Shown here: positions 42,464 through 53,980 of the stretch, piece by piece
Layout of the letters: every line of letters starts with the position of its first letter
How positions within the stretch are numbered: position 1 is the stretch's first letter
Assembly: GCA_010909165.1 (NCBI GenBank)
Contig: MU008224.1
Span: 113,098-177,097 of the forward strand
Length of the DNA stretch: 64,000 nt
Reading direction: 5' to 3'
From: Anthoceros angustus
Lineage: Eukaryota > Streptophyta > Anthocerotopsida > Anthocerotales > Anthocerotaceae
Translations under genes and position numbers: made by a program
Notes under the pieces: model-generated
Databases searched by the model: none
Told to the model about the DNA's origin: nothing
The model's input: only the letters and a program-made list of their open reading frames with translations

Positions 42464-45200
42464 TTAAGCTGCACCAGATCGTGCTCCACCTCGACAATGG
42501 CGAGTCCGTTGTGCTTGTTGTCAACACCCCATGTGCCGGTGCTGCCGGCGAGCCCAGTTCAAAGGATGCTCAACAAGGGAACGCGATTGTCCGTCCCGGG
42601 TTGCAATCTGACAACAGCTGGCCAGCACTGTGATGACAGCCTTTCCTGTTTTGCGGTGTTGCTCGTGAGGGCGTAGGCACAGCCAGGGGAGGGAGGAGAC
42701 ACGCCTCACCTTCCATTCAATCTTCCCAGGTCAACCAAGGATTTACGAGAACGTCGTAAGTGTATATGATAATAATAAGGGACGCGACGCCCAAGGCCAC
42801 GCCGACAATACCAAGTGAAGTGCGCTGAGGGGCGGCGTTTTGAACGTTTTAACTGCATACTTTATCAAAGAACCATCATTTAATCCAAACCGATCCATAA
42901 TTTTAAATTATTGATTTTAGTAGCTATTCAATTGGATGTCTTTGGATAGTTTTTTCCCACACTTTCACTTTCACTTTAAATTTACATGCCTTAATGGTTG
43001 GCACTAGGGAACCTGGCATGCCCCATGCCTGCCTTCGAGGTCCCACTTAGTGGGCTATATTTAATCTTTTAGTAGTTATATGTTTTGATAAGTAGGAAGT
43101 TCTCGAGTTCCTCCTTAACCCCAGAAGGCCGGAGCGACTCACTCCGAGTCGTGAGAGCCTCGTTTTGAGTCCTAGATTTATTTGTGGTCGGATTTCTGAT
43201 TTGAGACTTTGGAGCAGAGCATGGCCGGGTCCGCTTCCACCTGCCAAATTTTTCCTCGAAAAAAACAGACACCATCTTCGCCCTCTATGATGCAAAGATC
43301 AAAAGATTCTTGGAAGATGCTGAAAGATGCCACTCAACTATGTTGTAGACAATGCCTGCCCGTCGCCTCGCCGTGCTCTTCTCCCATCCAGATTTGATCG
43401 TTCAAAATTATTTTGGTCAATGAAAGAAAGTCGGATTCATCCCGAATTTTGCGAGCTTGTTGTTCTGAATGTGGGGAATCTGGTAGTGTAGTTTGCTCAA
43501 CGAGCAAGTATGTCCACATTGGTAGGCAAAGAAAGATGCTCACCTCACGCTGGTGCCCCAGGTGGATCGAAATGGCTATGGAAATTTGTGCCTGTTCACT
43601 GAGGGGGTGATGCTTTTTTCTGAACATATGGTTGGAAAGAGGAGGTCATCATGGTAATTGTGGTGTTGAGAACATTGCGGTCAGATTTTCTTGTAATTAG
43701 TAATTCATAATAACAGAAAAAACGCCAAAAATGGGGCAAAAAGGCAGCCGGCCTTCTGGGGTCAACATCGTAATATGTGGGCTGGTTGGAGGAAGACTGT
43801 AAAGCTCTTGGGAGCATAGTGCATCACTTCTTTCAAAGAGTTAATGTGGAGTAGTTTAGGAAATGGTTATTCTCTAGGTCCAATAGAATGTTGTTCCTCT
43901 TCCAACTCTCCCTCCTCTTCTCTTTCGCCAAGCTGACACATCAGCAGGCCCAGCTTTCCTTATCTTTTTTTTGGGTGACCACTTCTAGACAATGATCCCT
44001 ACATCTAAATTTTTGTCATGAGCTTTTCCTGCTGTGTTTGTAAATTGCAATTGAGTTTGTCTTACATCTTCTATTCTTCACCTCAATAAATAATATTGAT
44101 GGAGAAAGGCCTATGGTCATATGCATTTTTTATATCTTGATGGGAAATAATTTGATTGGTTGGCAGATGAAATTTGTCAAGCCATTGGAAAAACTGTTTC
44201 CACAAGATTGCATGCCACCCTTAGCGTGTTCTCTTCAAGTTTTGTTGTTCTTTGATGACCCATTTTGGAAATATGTTTGGGTCATAAGTAGGACACGCTA
44301 GATGTATCTGATAGTTCGAATACAGCCATCAAACGAGTAACGATGTACATATCTCAATGGAATATTGTCCCACTTTTGCTAGGATAATATCTCTCTATGT
44401 ATTCCTCCTGGTATTTAGTACTCGAGCTCGCCTTACGGGATAAAATTTACGTGGATACTTTCCAAGTCTTTTCAGTTTGTTTTCGTGCATGCGGTCCCCA
44501 TATCTCTATTCTAAATAGGATTTTGCTTCTATTCATTTCCAAAATAAAATATTAACTCGCATTTTGAATCGCTTCGCATCGATTCCAATCCTCTATCTCT
44601 AACCATTTCTTTGTAAATCAATGTACATTGGAACTTCACGTCAACCCTATTGACTTGATTTGTGGCTCCATGGTGGCTTTTGGCTCTCGAGTGTACATTC
44701 TAGTTTGCTAGCTAGTCTAGTACCAAGTCCGTTGTACATGAGAACTTTATATTTCAATCTAGCAACCTATGAATAAACTAACCATTTCATTTATATCATT
44801 TAATTATTAAATTTATTATTATTTAATTATTTGATAATAGAATTGTGAGAGGCGATTAAGAGATTTCAAAATAAATAAATAAATTTTAATGTAGTTGCTC
44901 TAGCCCCCACCTTGAGGCTTTGAGGGCAAGAGATCTAAGCTCTTCAAACGAACAAGTAAGAAAACCGTAACACATGTATAAGGATGAAACACCACCAAAA
45001 TGCGCGGAAGGAAGTCCCAAAGTAGCCGCAATAGTTTTTAGAGAGGGGAGAGGGGGATATGGAAACAAAAGCGCCAATGTATAGGTTTAGAAAAGGGAGA
45101 GGACTCTGGAAACAAAAGTGCCCATGTCTAAAGTAAGTGTGAGACAAGGGCGAGCTATAACAAGAAGGGGCTCTGTCGTCTGGAGGTTCTGGATTCCTTG
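42464..45200. other. AT-rich intergenic region
   Basis: No gene found. Short frames only (up to about 97 codons) without motifs. 44750-44890 is very AT-rich. 42464-42720 is the likely promoter and 5' UTR of the GT92 gene. Confidence 0.5.
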
Positions 45201-45220
45201 CGGCTCCCCGTGTTACTGTA

Positions 45221-45297
45221 TATCTTGGAGAAAGGAAGGCTCTGCCAGACGGCTTCAAGTCTCTGCCGTCTGGCAAAGCCTTCCTTTCTCCAAGATA
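45221..45297. repeat. Near-perfect 32-bp inverted repeat (hairpin)
   Basis: Arm 1 (45221-45252) begins TATCTTGGAGAAAGG, and arm 2 (45266-45297) ends CCTTTCTCCAAGATA. They pair over 32 bp with one mismatch around a 13-nt loop. A shorter word, CTCTGCCGTCTGG, recurs at about 45170 (one change), 45261 and 45308. The RNA would fold into a stable stem of microRNA-precursor or small MITE size. Confidence 0.8.
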
Positions 45298-45300
45298 ACA

Positions 45301-46039
45301 AGGAGGGGCTCTGCCGTCTGGCAATGGATTCCCTTTGCTGCTGCGAGTGTGACCGTAGAATTTGAGGGAATTTCAAGGAGACTGCAGTGCTCCCTCCTGC
45401 CTGGCGTGACCATCCTTGGGCTGCATGGCCTTGCGCCTGCTGCAGTGTTGAGCTGTCTGTAGACTGTGTGGCTAACCGTCAGGCATGCGCAGCTGTCAGG
45501 CTTGAGCACAATTCCTCTCCTGCTGGTTGTGTGCTGTTTGTGAATTGGAGAACCTTCCCCGCGTACGGCCTACCTGTAAAACAACTGCAACCATGGTGAG
45601 GCCGTTTCCCGACATATACAACTGGCCCGCCCTTGCCTAGTGAATGATACAAGTACACAAGAGCCACCCGTCGCCTCTCCATCGCCAATATTTTACGAGA
45701 CGACCGGGCCCGGTTTTCCAGAACTCCCTATTTTCTAGAATTTTCTGGAAAAACGGGCACCCGTCGAACCTCGGCCTCGGGGGCCGCACTAACGCTACAT
45801 TCAACGACAAACTAGTTGGCGTAGAGGAAGGATCTTTGTTTGAGGGGGACGATGCGCAACAACACATGCAATACGACCACATTCACTAAGAGTCAACACA
45901 TCCACACCACGTGGATGGGGGTGCCTACCCCAAGAATGAAGCTTGTACGGACTTCCCTCAGGCCTACTCCGGAGCTCCATGGGAGTCTCTCCGGAGTCAC
46001 TCCGGAGTCTAAAAAGTCTTTCAACAGGATTGTTCCATT
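45301..46039. other. Intergenic, 3' of the PC-esterase gene
   Basis: No gene recognised. A GC-rich stretch lies at 45690-45800. The word GGAGTC/ACTCC is repeated at 45965-46015 (CTCCGGAG palindromes), which could pair in RNA. Confidence 0.4.
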
Positions 46040-47975
46040 TCATATATGCACTACAAAAACACATGGACACCATTCCAGAGTCACTAGGTATGTGCAGTAA
46101 TATGGACACCATATTCGGTCATTGACGTTCAAACGATCCTCCATGGATCCATGTGCCTGCTGGATGGGTAACTTTGACATCATGTGGAAGACACAGGGTG
46201 CCGTCACGACTGAACGACGGGGAAGGGGGTCAAGGAGCAACATGATGTGGTACAAAAGCTTTGCAAACACGTCCAGAGGCCCCGGCAGACAGTAATGCAG
46301 ACAGTCCGAAGGTGGACGGTGACCCTCGGGCCTTAAAGCCAGGAGGGCATCCAGCTCCTTGTAGATGAACCCAAAGCTCTCGGCGATGTTCTTGGCAATT
46401 GCATTCTGCTGTGCGAATTCCGCCAAATGAAATTTCCTCGCGTCCTTGTTCAGTGTCTCGTAGCTGTCTCTTTCCTTCAAGGGCTGGATGTGGTCCGTGC
46501 ACTCGATGTGGCCTGCCAGCAAAACCCAGCCAACTTGACAGAATCATATCACATGCACGAAGAGGATCAGCCGGATGACAAAAGACGCGTACATCTGCAG
46601 CCTCGGCTTGAAAGTTGCTGGCCAGCTGCAGCTTGTTGCAGTGTGTATACCAGAAGGTGTGTTGCGGAAGAAAACCAGGGCCTGCGCCCATCGCATCTTG
46701 ATGACCGAGAAAGTGTTGACGAGAGATTCGGTGAAGTTGGCATTACTCTCAAAGTGCGCTCCTCTGTTGAGCACAAAGACGGAGATGTTCCAGGACTCCA
46801 CAAAGTTGATCCATGGATAGTCCATGAAATTGTTTCTCCGGTACCTCGTTTGCCCGCTGGATGAGCAACAACCTGTCGTTCCGCACACACCCGACGCGGA
46901 ATCCTTGTCCCCCAAGCACATCCTGGCAGACCTCATGCTCTCCCTGCCATGTTCGGTCGCCCATGGGCACTGTCCACCGGGTCTTGTTGACTGCAAGGTG
47001 GTTCATCAAAATCATGAAGATCTCACGGTTGATGGAGTCGCCCACCACCAGCATGTTCCCCATCCTTCTACACAAGATCTGACTCCACAATTGTAGCAAA
47101 AACCGTGAACCATTCCCTATCCGGCATCCTGTTAGTTTGAAGAGCAGATAGCCTGTTGCGTATTCGTAAGAATCTGGTTGCCACAGGCTCAGGGGCAGTT
47201 ATGCGATGAAACCTGCAGAAATCAGCTCGATCGAAATCCAACAAAGGGCAGGCCTTCTCATCTGCTTGCCACTCCCACGTCAGCTCCTCCCTCACCTGGA
47301 AAATCCGCCGCCTCGTGCTTTCAGAACAAATGAAAGTTGATCCGAGCCCCAAAAATTGAACAGCTTTCAACCCAGCCTGATTCTGGAAGCCTAAGAGACG
47401 GGCAGCTCACAATCCAGTTCGTCGCATTGCCAGTCGCAGCGATGTGGTTTGCGCTCTCCCCACACACACCTCCAGGGCTAGCCTTCCGGAACCGCCGGTC
47501 ACACTCCTCCACCCACTTGCCGCCAAACAAGTTGGACATGCGTCGTACACCCACCTCCCCGAGTTGCTGCCATCCCACGCATTAGAAATGTTGGATCCCT
47601 GCATAGCCACAGCGCATACACAGCACGACACGGAACACAACCGGAGCGTGCCTGAAGCAACGTAGCTGCTGCTGGAAGGCGGTCGCTGCTGGGCCCTTCA
47701 GATGGGTGCCGGAAATGTGCAGCCCGACAGGCTCGGTCTCGGGCTTGCCGGCACCCGAGCGCAACGACCGCAGCCAGCTTTCAGTGACAAGAATCCTCAG
47801 GACAATCTGCTGTATCGCCCGAGCTCCAGAGGGCCAGCGTCAGCGCTGCAACGGATAACTGCCGAATAGCGAAGGCACGACGCAGGCGCTGTGCGCTTCG
47901 GCATTGCTCATTGCTTCGGATCCGCGTCCGGCTGCCACCCATCACCCAAGCCACCGCTGTGGATTTCTGACGCAC
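46040..47975 (-). CDS. PMR5/TBL-type PC-esterase, frame interrupted once
   Basis: Readable exons: one ending at 47411, then 47295-47213, 47067-46651 and 46512-46040 (introns 115, 145 and 138 bp), plus unresolved 5' exon(s) from about 47975 with a hydrophobic anchor (residues IRQLSVAALTLALW). Domain landmarks: LFGGKWVEECD, then TWEWQADEKACPLLDFDRAD, the catalytic GDS in MLVVGDSINREIF, FVLNRGAHF, and the C-terminal LRPEGH...DCLHYCLPGPLD with the Asp/His of the SGNH triad. Family members O-acetylate cell-wall polysaccharides in the Golgi. In exon 47067-46651 one extra base near 46840-46880 shifts the frame between CVRNDRLLLIQRAN and RRNNFMDYPWINF. Splice phases agree only if that base is removed, so it is a pseudogene mutation or sequence error. 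Confidence 0.75.
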
Positions 47976-48444
47976 CCCAACTCCATCCCTCTATCCCGAA
48001 ACCTCAATTCCTTCCGATCTTGGGGCCAAAGTTTCTACTCTCCACTATCAGCCCGAGCCGATGACAAGCATTATTGGCGACTTCCTTCAACGGCCTCTTC
48101 AGTCTTGGTACGTGACACGTACGAGCTGAATGGATGCTTCGGACTGCCCTTCCAAGTTGCCACACGCTAACCTTAGCCTGCCCTGCCATACCATAAAATT
48201 TGTTGAGAGTTAAACTACGACTTAAAATTATTGAAAGGACCCAGCCCACGCAACGATAGGTCAGGGGTTTCTTCGATTGTTTGAGGGAGGTCCTCTTCCT
48301 CTAAGCGGGATAACGATAAGCGGAATTCTTGAAAACCAGGCACGCATCGGACCCAGCTCGGGCTTCGGGAGACCACCCCAAAGTCACTTGTACAGTAATT
48401 AATTACAGAAGCGTTGGAACTGGCTTCAGATAGTTCATTGACGC
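47976..48444. other. Short intergenic region between two minus-strand genes
   Basis: No frame of note. It should hold the PC-esterase promoter and the 3' UTR of the SEC14-like gene. Confidence 0.4.
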
Positions 48445-49774
48445 TCAAGGGGAAGGATCGTAGAAACCAGCCATCAAAGCAATCACAGTCCAGAACATGA
48501 GAAATGCAAGGATGATAGAAATAATGGCGGAATTAAACCTCCGTGAATCACCCTCGTCATATAGCCCAACTTCCTCCTCTCCGTGCGTTGGCTCTATGAT
48601 GTGGCTCTGAGCTTCCATGGAAGAACCTGTGGAGCAGATTGTGCAGCAGCAACTCCCACCTACCAGCAGAGGGACTCGCTCCACCCCACCCATGCGCTCC
48701 ACAAGAAGGCTCAGATAATTGTCACCTTCCATGTGTATCTTTCGACGGGTTACTGGCTTGAGCACCTGCTGTGCCAGGAACAAGAACCTCATTACAACTG
48801 GTCTTCGTTGACAGGAATGCATAGGAAGAAAAGCGAGAACAGCACCTGAATCACTGCGTTGGCAATCACTTTGACAACGGCTGGGAGATTGATGACAAAC
48901 AGAGTTGCGAGCCGAGTGGGATAATGCTCTTGCACAAGAAGAGAGCAAGACTTCATCATGCCGACAGGAAACCCTATGGCAGGTGTTCCGTCGCAATCCA
49001 TGATGACAGTTACCCTGGGATCGTTTTTATGGAGAAGATGTAAGATTCCGTATTCCACCTGAGAAACTGGGAACAGTAAGGGCGAGGATCTGTTAGACGG
49101 CTTCACACCATAATGCTACCTATCGGCATGCTGGACCCGGAAACGTCCAACTGTGATCTTCATCAAGGAACAAGACCCCAAAAAAGCGTAAGCCATCACT
49201 AACATCTCCTATGGAGAGAAGACCCGGAACACAGGACAGTCAAGATGCAGGCACAACAGAAAAATACCCACTGCCTGAGCAAAGCGAGGCCGATCATCCG
49301 CATTCAAGGTAGAATATGCCTGACCAAGCCGAATCACCAACACCGGCCTCGACTCAGTGTCACGGTCATGCCAATACACAAGACTTGACCATGCATCTAA
49401 CTCCCGGGGTGACAGAAAGTAATATCTTTCACGCCATCTCAAGGTCTTCTTGACAACTTGAGGAAATCGTTCAAGATCGTTGTTTGCTGCCACCAAAAAC
49501 CGCTCCAACTCATCATCATCCAACCTGCAAATGTGATCCCTGTTCAATTGAGAAGGAATAAACACTCCCCCGCATCTGAGACCTAAATCCAGAGCACCCA
49601 TCCCAAATGAGACAAAAGTACACGAACCTCTCTGTCAAAGAAACTCCCTCCTCCTCTAGGACATGCTTCAAAGCTTCAAGTTCCTTGGAGCATTTGTGTT
49701 TTCCCGAACTGCTTTCCACTTGCCATCCACTGCTATCAATTGCACCGGGCTCTTGTCAGGAAACCGAAAGTCCG
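48445..49774 (-). CDS. SEC14-like CRAL-TRIO protein with a C-terminal membrane anchor
   Basis: Exons with consistent phases: about 49774-49628, 49524-49272, 49058-48846 and 48768-48445 (introns 103, 252 and 213, 77 bp as read from the sites; the second exon is 253 bp). One or more 5' exons with the start codon are not resolved. The first readable exon reads DFRFPDKSPVAIDSSGWQVE and ELEALKHVLEEEGVSLTER. The CRAL-TRIO N-lobe follows (LERFLVAANNDLERFPQVVK, TLRWRERYYFL), then the lipid-binding fold (VTVIMDCDGTPAIGFP, LVQEHYPTRLATLFVINLPA). The end has a hydrophobic helix (AIISIILAFLMFWTVIALMA) just before the stop at 48445, a tail anchor. SEC14 proteins exchange phosphoinositide and other lipids between membranes; the tail anchor suggests a membrane-tethered member. 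Confidence 0.8.
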
Positions 49775-50876
49775 CTTACAAAACATCAAACACCATCCTT
49801 GTAAAAATGGACAGCATTTCTCAATATAGGGAGTGCCTCTGCTTGTCACCATCAACACAAATGGCACGTGGGCAAAGTAGTCGACATAAAACTGCATCAA
49901 GAAAGAACACAACAAGAACCAGTGCTTCTACGACCTCACAAAGATTGCCCACGCTCCTTCACCCGTGGGATAGACGTATAAGCTGAAACACGAGGCAGAT
50001 AGGAAGCAGAGCATACCTCTCCTCTGTTTTCACGTCCGTAGGACGAGTGACGCCTCGCTGTTCATCAGAAGAGCCTGTGAAAGTAGTAGCGATAGAAAGA
50101 AAGAGCATAGGTTTCGACAGTCCCTGCAAACAGCAGATCGACGCCCTTAGAGCATAGGTTTCGACAGTCCCAGCAGCAGCACATCAACTCAACACCGGAG
50201 TCATCCTAAGGGGCTAACTGTTGTGCAACCAGAGAACGTGTTTCAGGAGGCACCACACTCCAAGAGCTGAAATATCGCAACCTAGCTCATCGGATGCTCC
50301 ACACCACAAACCTGCGTGCATTCTGTCAAACGTCGCACATGCTGCCATTTCTGCAGCCACTTCAAGGGCGGTGTTTGCAACAACGAAATTCCCTGCAACC
50401 CCCACCACAGGGGTCGGCACTTCGCATTGGAGCCCCGTCTCAGGACCTCCAAGGCAACCACTTTTGCAAGAAACAAGAGCGCCTGCTCCATGGCCGCTCA
50501 TCCGCGAGCGCCCACCTCAAAGGAGCCCATTCTGAATCTCCCCGTCCGTATCGGACCAAGCCAAGCCCCTGGCCCCCGGGATCCGCTTAGGTCGAAGAAG
50601 CCCCACCTGCTTCAAACTGCGAAAGCCTTCCTCCTTCTCGCGTTCCAAGGCAATTGAGAGACGACCAACCTGGACTAGACTATGCCCCGATCATCCTCCG
50701 ACTATGCAGTATGCACCGAGCAACCACGCTCACATTCCTCTCCGGCCCACGTGCGCCAACTACGGGCCACCACATCAGCAGTCTGCCGACTCACCGTCCC
50801 ATTGCCAGCCTGCAGTGCAAGTCACAGGGAGCATGTTGATACATCTTGACAAACCTATGCACATACCTCGTCTAGC
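49775..50876. other. Unresolved region 5' of the SEC14-like gene
   Basis: It probably contains the missing first exon(s) and promoter of the SEC14-like gene. 50100-50175 has two copies of an AGAGCATAGGTTTCGACAGT word. Minus-strand frames at 50214-50501 and 50282-50491 have protein-like stretches (VALEVLRRGSNAKCRPLWWG) that I cannot assign. Confidence 0.35.
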
Positions 50877-51091
50877 ATACGTACGTACGTACATACATAC
50901 ATACATACATACATACATACATACATACATACATACATACATACATACATACATACATACATACATACATACATACATACATACATACATACATACATAC
51001 ATACATACATACATACATACATACATACATACATACATACATACATACATACATACATACATACATACATACATACATACATACATACATG
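50877..51091. repeat. (CATA)n microsatellite, about 200 bp
   Basis: Pure CATA tract preceded by a short ACGT run (TACGTACGTACG). Same motif as the tracts at 3.4 and 4.9 kb, but in unique surroundings. Confidence 0.95.
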
Positions 51092-51152
51092 GCCTCGGGC
51101 CCTCTAGAGGGTTGTTCCCCTCGCCCCGGTGTAGCGGTGTAGGTGTAATAGG

Positions 51153-51229
51153 TGGGACTTCCCATCTCTGCATATTTGTAAGGTCTTCACGGGGACTTCC
51201 CATCTCTGCATATTTGTAAGGTCTTCACG
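51153..51229. repeat. Two-copy 38-bp tandem repeat
   Basis: GGGACTTCCCATCTCTGCAT through GGTCTTCACG is present twice in a row, between the microsatellite and the F-box gene. Confidence 0.85.
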
Positions 51230-51598
51230 TTGCAGTGCATACATACATACCTCCTGGCCATCTTTTTGTGACACGGAAATGGCGTCACAGGGTTTTGAAA
51301 TGGCTCTCATTCCCGCCAGAACTGGGAACGTATAACACAGAGAGAGGATCAGGTAGATTGGAGGATTTCTTGAGCATGATGTTTCGCAACCAATGTTACA
51401 AGAGCAACCGAGGTGGAACTCGTTGGACTTATTTGTGGGACCTCAAGAGGAGGATCAAACGCGCGGAGGCCCGGATGAGGATCAGAAAACAAACACAAGA
51501 CCTGCTCAATGTGCGGAACATGGTTGGAGGAGCCCCATTTCCTGCTGCACGTCTCGGAAGGTCGGTTGGCGGAGCCGTTGGATCCGCACAGCTTCGAG

Positions 51599-52012
51599 AT
51601 GACGTCTTCGTTGTGGAGCACACTGCCCCAGGAGTGTCTCGACAAAATTCTGGCCAGGCTGCCCTTTGGCAGTCGCGTTCGCTTCTCCGTCGTTTCCAAG
51701 ACCTGGCTGTCCCTTTTGTCATCCTCCGATTTCAAGCGCTTGGGTGCTTCTGAGGGGCCTCTACCTATACTTCCGATCTGCAGCCTGGAGTACCAGCCTG
51801 GCAAGCTTGCTCCTTGCAAGCCGCGCGTTTCCGATTTCGGAAGGCTGTCAGAAATCCGGCAGCTGGAGGTGCTCAAGGTCGGCTTGTCCTTTCTTCCTCC
51901 CAAATTCCAGGCTTTCCATTCCTCAGAGTACGTTGCGCAGGACGACTTGGTTTGCATCTTCAAGCTTGACAGATACAAAAAGCCGGAAAAACCAAAGGTT
52001 GGAAAACGCTAG
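51599..52012 (+). CDS. F-box protein
   Basis: The frame is open from 51509, but ATG 51599 places the F-box at the N-terminus as is usual, giving 137 residues. The F-box covers residues about 4-45: LWSTLPQECLDKILARLP, then RVRFSVVSKTWLSLLSSSDF with the conserved Trp. This would bind SKP1 in an SCF ubiquitin ligase. The remainder (RLSEIRQLEVLKVGLSFLPP, DDLVCIFKLDRYKKPEK) is short for an F-box protein. A GTTGGA donor near 51998 would allow splicing into frames at 52194-52496 (WPQYVLRKGGLCTAEEDN) and 52489-52809, so the annotated stop may lie in an intron. No substrate domain recognised. Confidence 0.7.
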   Translation: MTSSLWSTLPQECLDKILARLPFGSRVRFSVVSKTWLSLLSSSDFKRLGASEGPLPILPICSLEYQPGKLAPCKPRVSDFGRLSEIRQLEVLKVGLSFLPPKFQAFHSSEYVAQDDLVCIFKLDRYKKPEKPKVGKR

Positions 52013-52193
52013 GCTGAAATTCAGCGTCCCGAGAAGGGGCTAATTAACTTATTCACATAGCGCTGGAGTCGGGGATGAGGATGGGGGTGCGGACGATGAG
52101 GATGGGGAATGCGGAAAAAGAAACCAACTGTTAGCATCTACAGGTCCAAGGATAACAGCTGGAAACCTGACTAAGCCACTTGCGTTTCCCGGC

Positions 52194-52809
52194 ATGTGTT
52201 CCGATGGCGATGACCCAAACTGGCCTCAGTATGTGTTGCGCAAAGGTGGACTGTGCACAGCAGAGGAAGACAACACCCACAGTCTCGAAAGTGGTCGAGT
52301 TGTTTGGAATGGGAGCTGGTTTGACGGAAGTGTTGACGAAGATGAGGATACGGAGCCAAGAGTTACGCGCAAAGTCTTTGCGTGGCAGGGAAAATGTTCT
52401 GCTTCGAACAAGGCTTCGAGGAGGACACGGTGGATTTGGGGTTTTGGAGATGGAAAGGAGCACCTAGGTCTGGCGGAAGGTATCTTTTTTGCCTGAGCAT
52501 TTGCAGGAACTTCTCTTGGAATCTGTGAAGTGCCGCCCGAGGAAAGACCGAAAGTTGGTGTTGAAGTTGATGAAGATGAAGGCGAAGGCGAAGCGGATGA
52601 TCACCTTGGATGGAGCAACCTTGTTGGGTGATACAATGCACTTCACTATTGGTATTGGCTTTGAGAAGAACCATAAACTCCGTTTGTGCAAGCACGTGGT
52701 GGGATACAACATTCCGGACAATACATGGACTCTTATTTGCCAAGGCGTGCACAGATTCTTCTGCAGCAATTGGTACCATCTCTTCCGACCGAGTGATGTC
52801 ATTGTTTAA
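52194..52809 (+). CDS. Possible downstream exons of the F-box gene
   Basis: Two consecutive plus-strand frames look protein-like. 52194-52496 has MCSDGDDPNWPQYVLRKGG and RVVWNGSWFDGSVDEDEDTE; 52489-52809 has DTMHFTIGIGFEKNHKLRL and GYNIPDNTWTLICQGVHRFF. A TTTGCAG acceptor at about 52500 separates them. Their position and plus orientation after a truncated F-box ORF suggest one spliced gene, but phases were not proven. Confidence 0.35.
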
Positions 52810-53565
52810 GAAGTGCCCGTTTCCATGTTCAAATCTGTCAAGTGTGCATTCAAGCAGCTAAGCACATGCTGCTAGAAGCTCTGACCAAGTCTGTAGTTGA
52901 GTTGGTTCGGTAGAACCTCGAACTGGAGAGAAGCAGCCGAAAGTGTCCAGAAGGCTGCCGATCGTTTCCTGCGAAAAAGCCTCAAGCATTCATGGTTGAG
53001 AACTTGAGAAGTCAAGAATACTAGATCCTGAACCTTCCTTGAACTTTGCCCACGTAGTGTTCCAAGATTCCAAGTGTCCAATCAGTGAACACAACTATTG
53101 TTCCAACATTCCGATAGAATTGTCCAGAAGAAGTTCAGCTGATACATCCCGTTTGAAGCCAAGCGTCTCGTGCATAGGTTCATCTGCCGCAATTCGTACC
53201 ATCTCTTCCGACCGAGTGATGTCGTTGTTTGAGAAGGACCCGTTTCCATGTTGAAATCTGTCAAGTGTGTATTCAAGCTGTTAAGTTTCTGCTGTTAGAC
53301 GCACTGTCCAAGTTTGTAATTGAGTTGATTCGGTAGAACCTCAGACATGAGGGAAGCAGCCGGAAGTGTCCAGAAGGCTGCCAGTTGCTTCCTTCAAAAA
53401 GAGCTGCCAATTGTTTCCTTCAACAATATTTGAAGCAATCATGGTTGAGAACTTGAGAAGCACAACAGTGCTATCCACCACTTTCCTTCAACCTTGCGTA
53501 CGCAGTGAATGGCAGGCTCCAGCTGCCTATGCTGGAAGTCGTCTTCCAAGATTTCAATAGAATCG
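52765..53565. repeat. Direct duplication, 423-bp offset, 3' of the F-box gene
   Basis: CAATTGGTACCATCTCTTCC at 52767 recurs as CAATTCGTACCATCTCTTCC at 53190, and the similarity runs through TCCAGAAGGCTGCC and TGGTTGAGAACTTGAGAAG words in both halves. The copies have diverged moderately. Nothing else is seen up to ELP2. Confidence 0.75.
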
Positions 53566-53980
53566 GCCACAAGAAAGTGCATCTGATGCATCCTGTTTGA
53601 AGCCAAACATATCACGTGTTGGGTGTCAAGTGAAGGTAAGCACAACCCAGAGCGCCGACAAGGCACTTCACAATGTGATATGCCAACAAGTGTTTGGACT
53701 CGGTCCGAAGCCTTCAGCATGTCCATGCCTTCTATCAGGCAGCCACCAGAGTAAACCATATAAATATGCTATATGTATGACATTGTATGTTGCTTGTGGC
53801 TTCCTTTCTTCCAGTAAGGGCGGGGAATTGGTAGCTTTCCCCCAGTTTTGCCAAATTGTCCACAGATAACTTTTGAAGCAGGCTGCCGGGCCGTCATTCT
53901 GGAAGTGTGGTCACGCTCTCCGGGAATTCCAAGCATGTTCGACTCGCTACGTGCGCCGCGAGGGGAAAGGGCTTGAAGGG

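Noticed and set aside
50877-51229. Possible CRISPR-like array
   Set aside because: A pure tetranucleotide tract and a two-copy 38-bp repeat without spacers in a plant genome; no cas genes.
53597-53869. 90-codon frame just upstream of ELP2
   Set aside because: No motif. It probably lies in the ELP2 promoter or the F-box 3' region.
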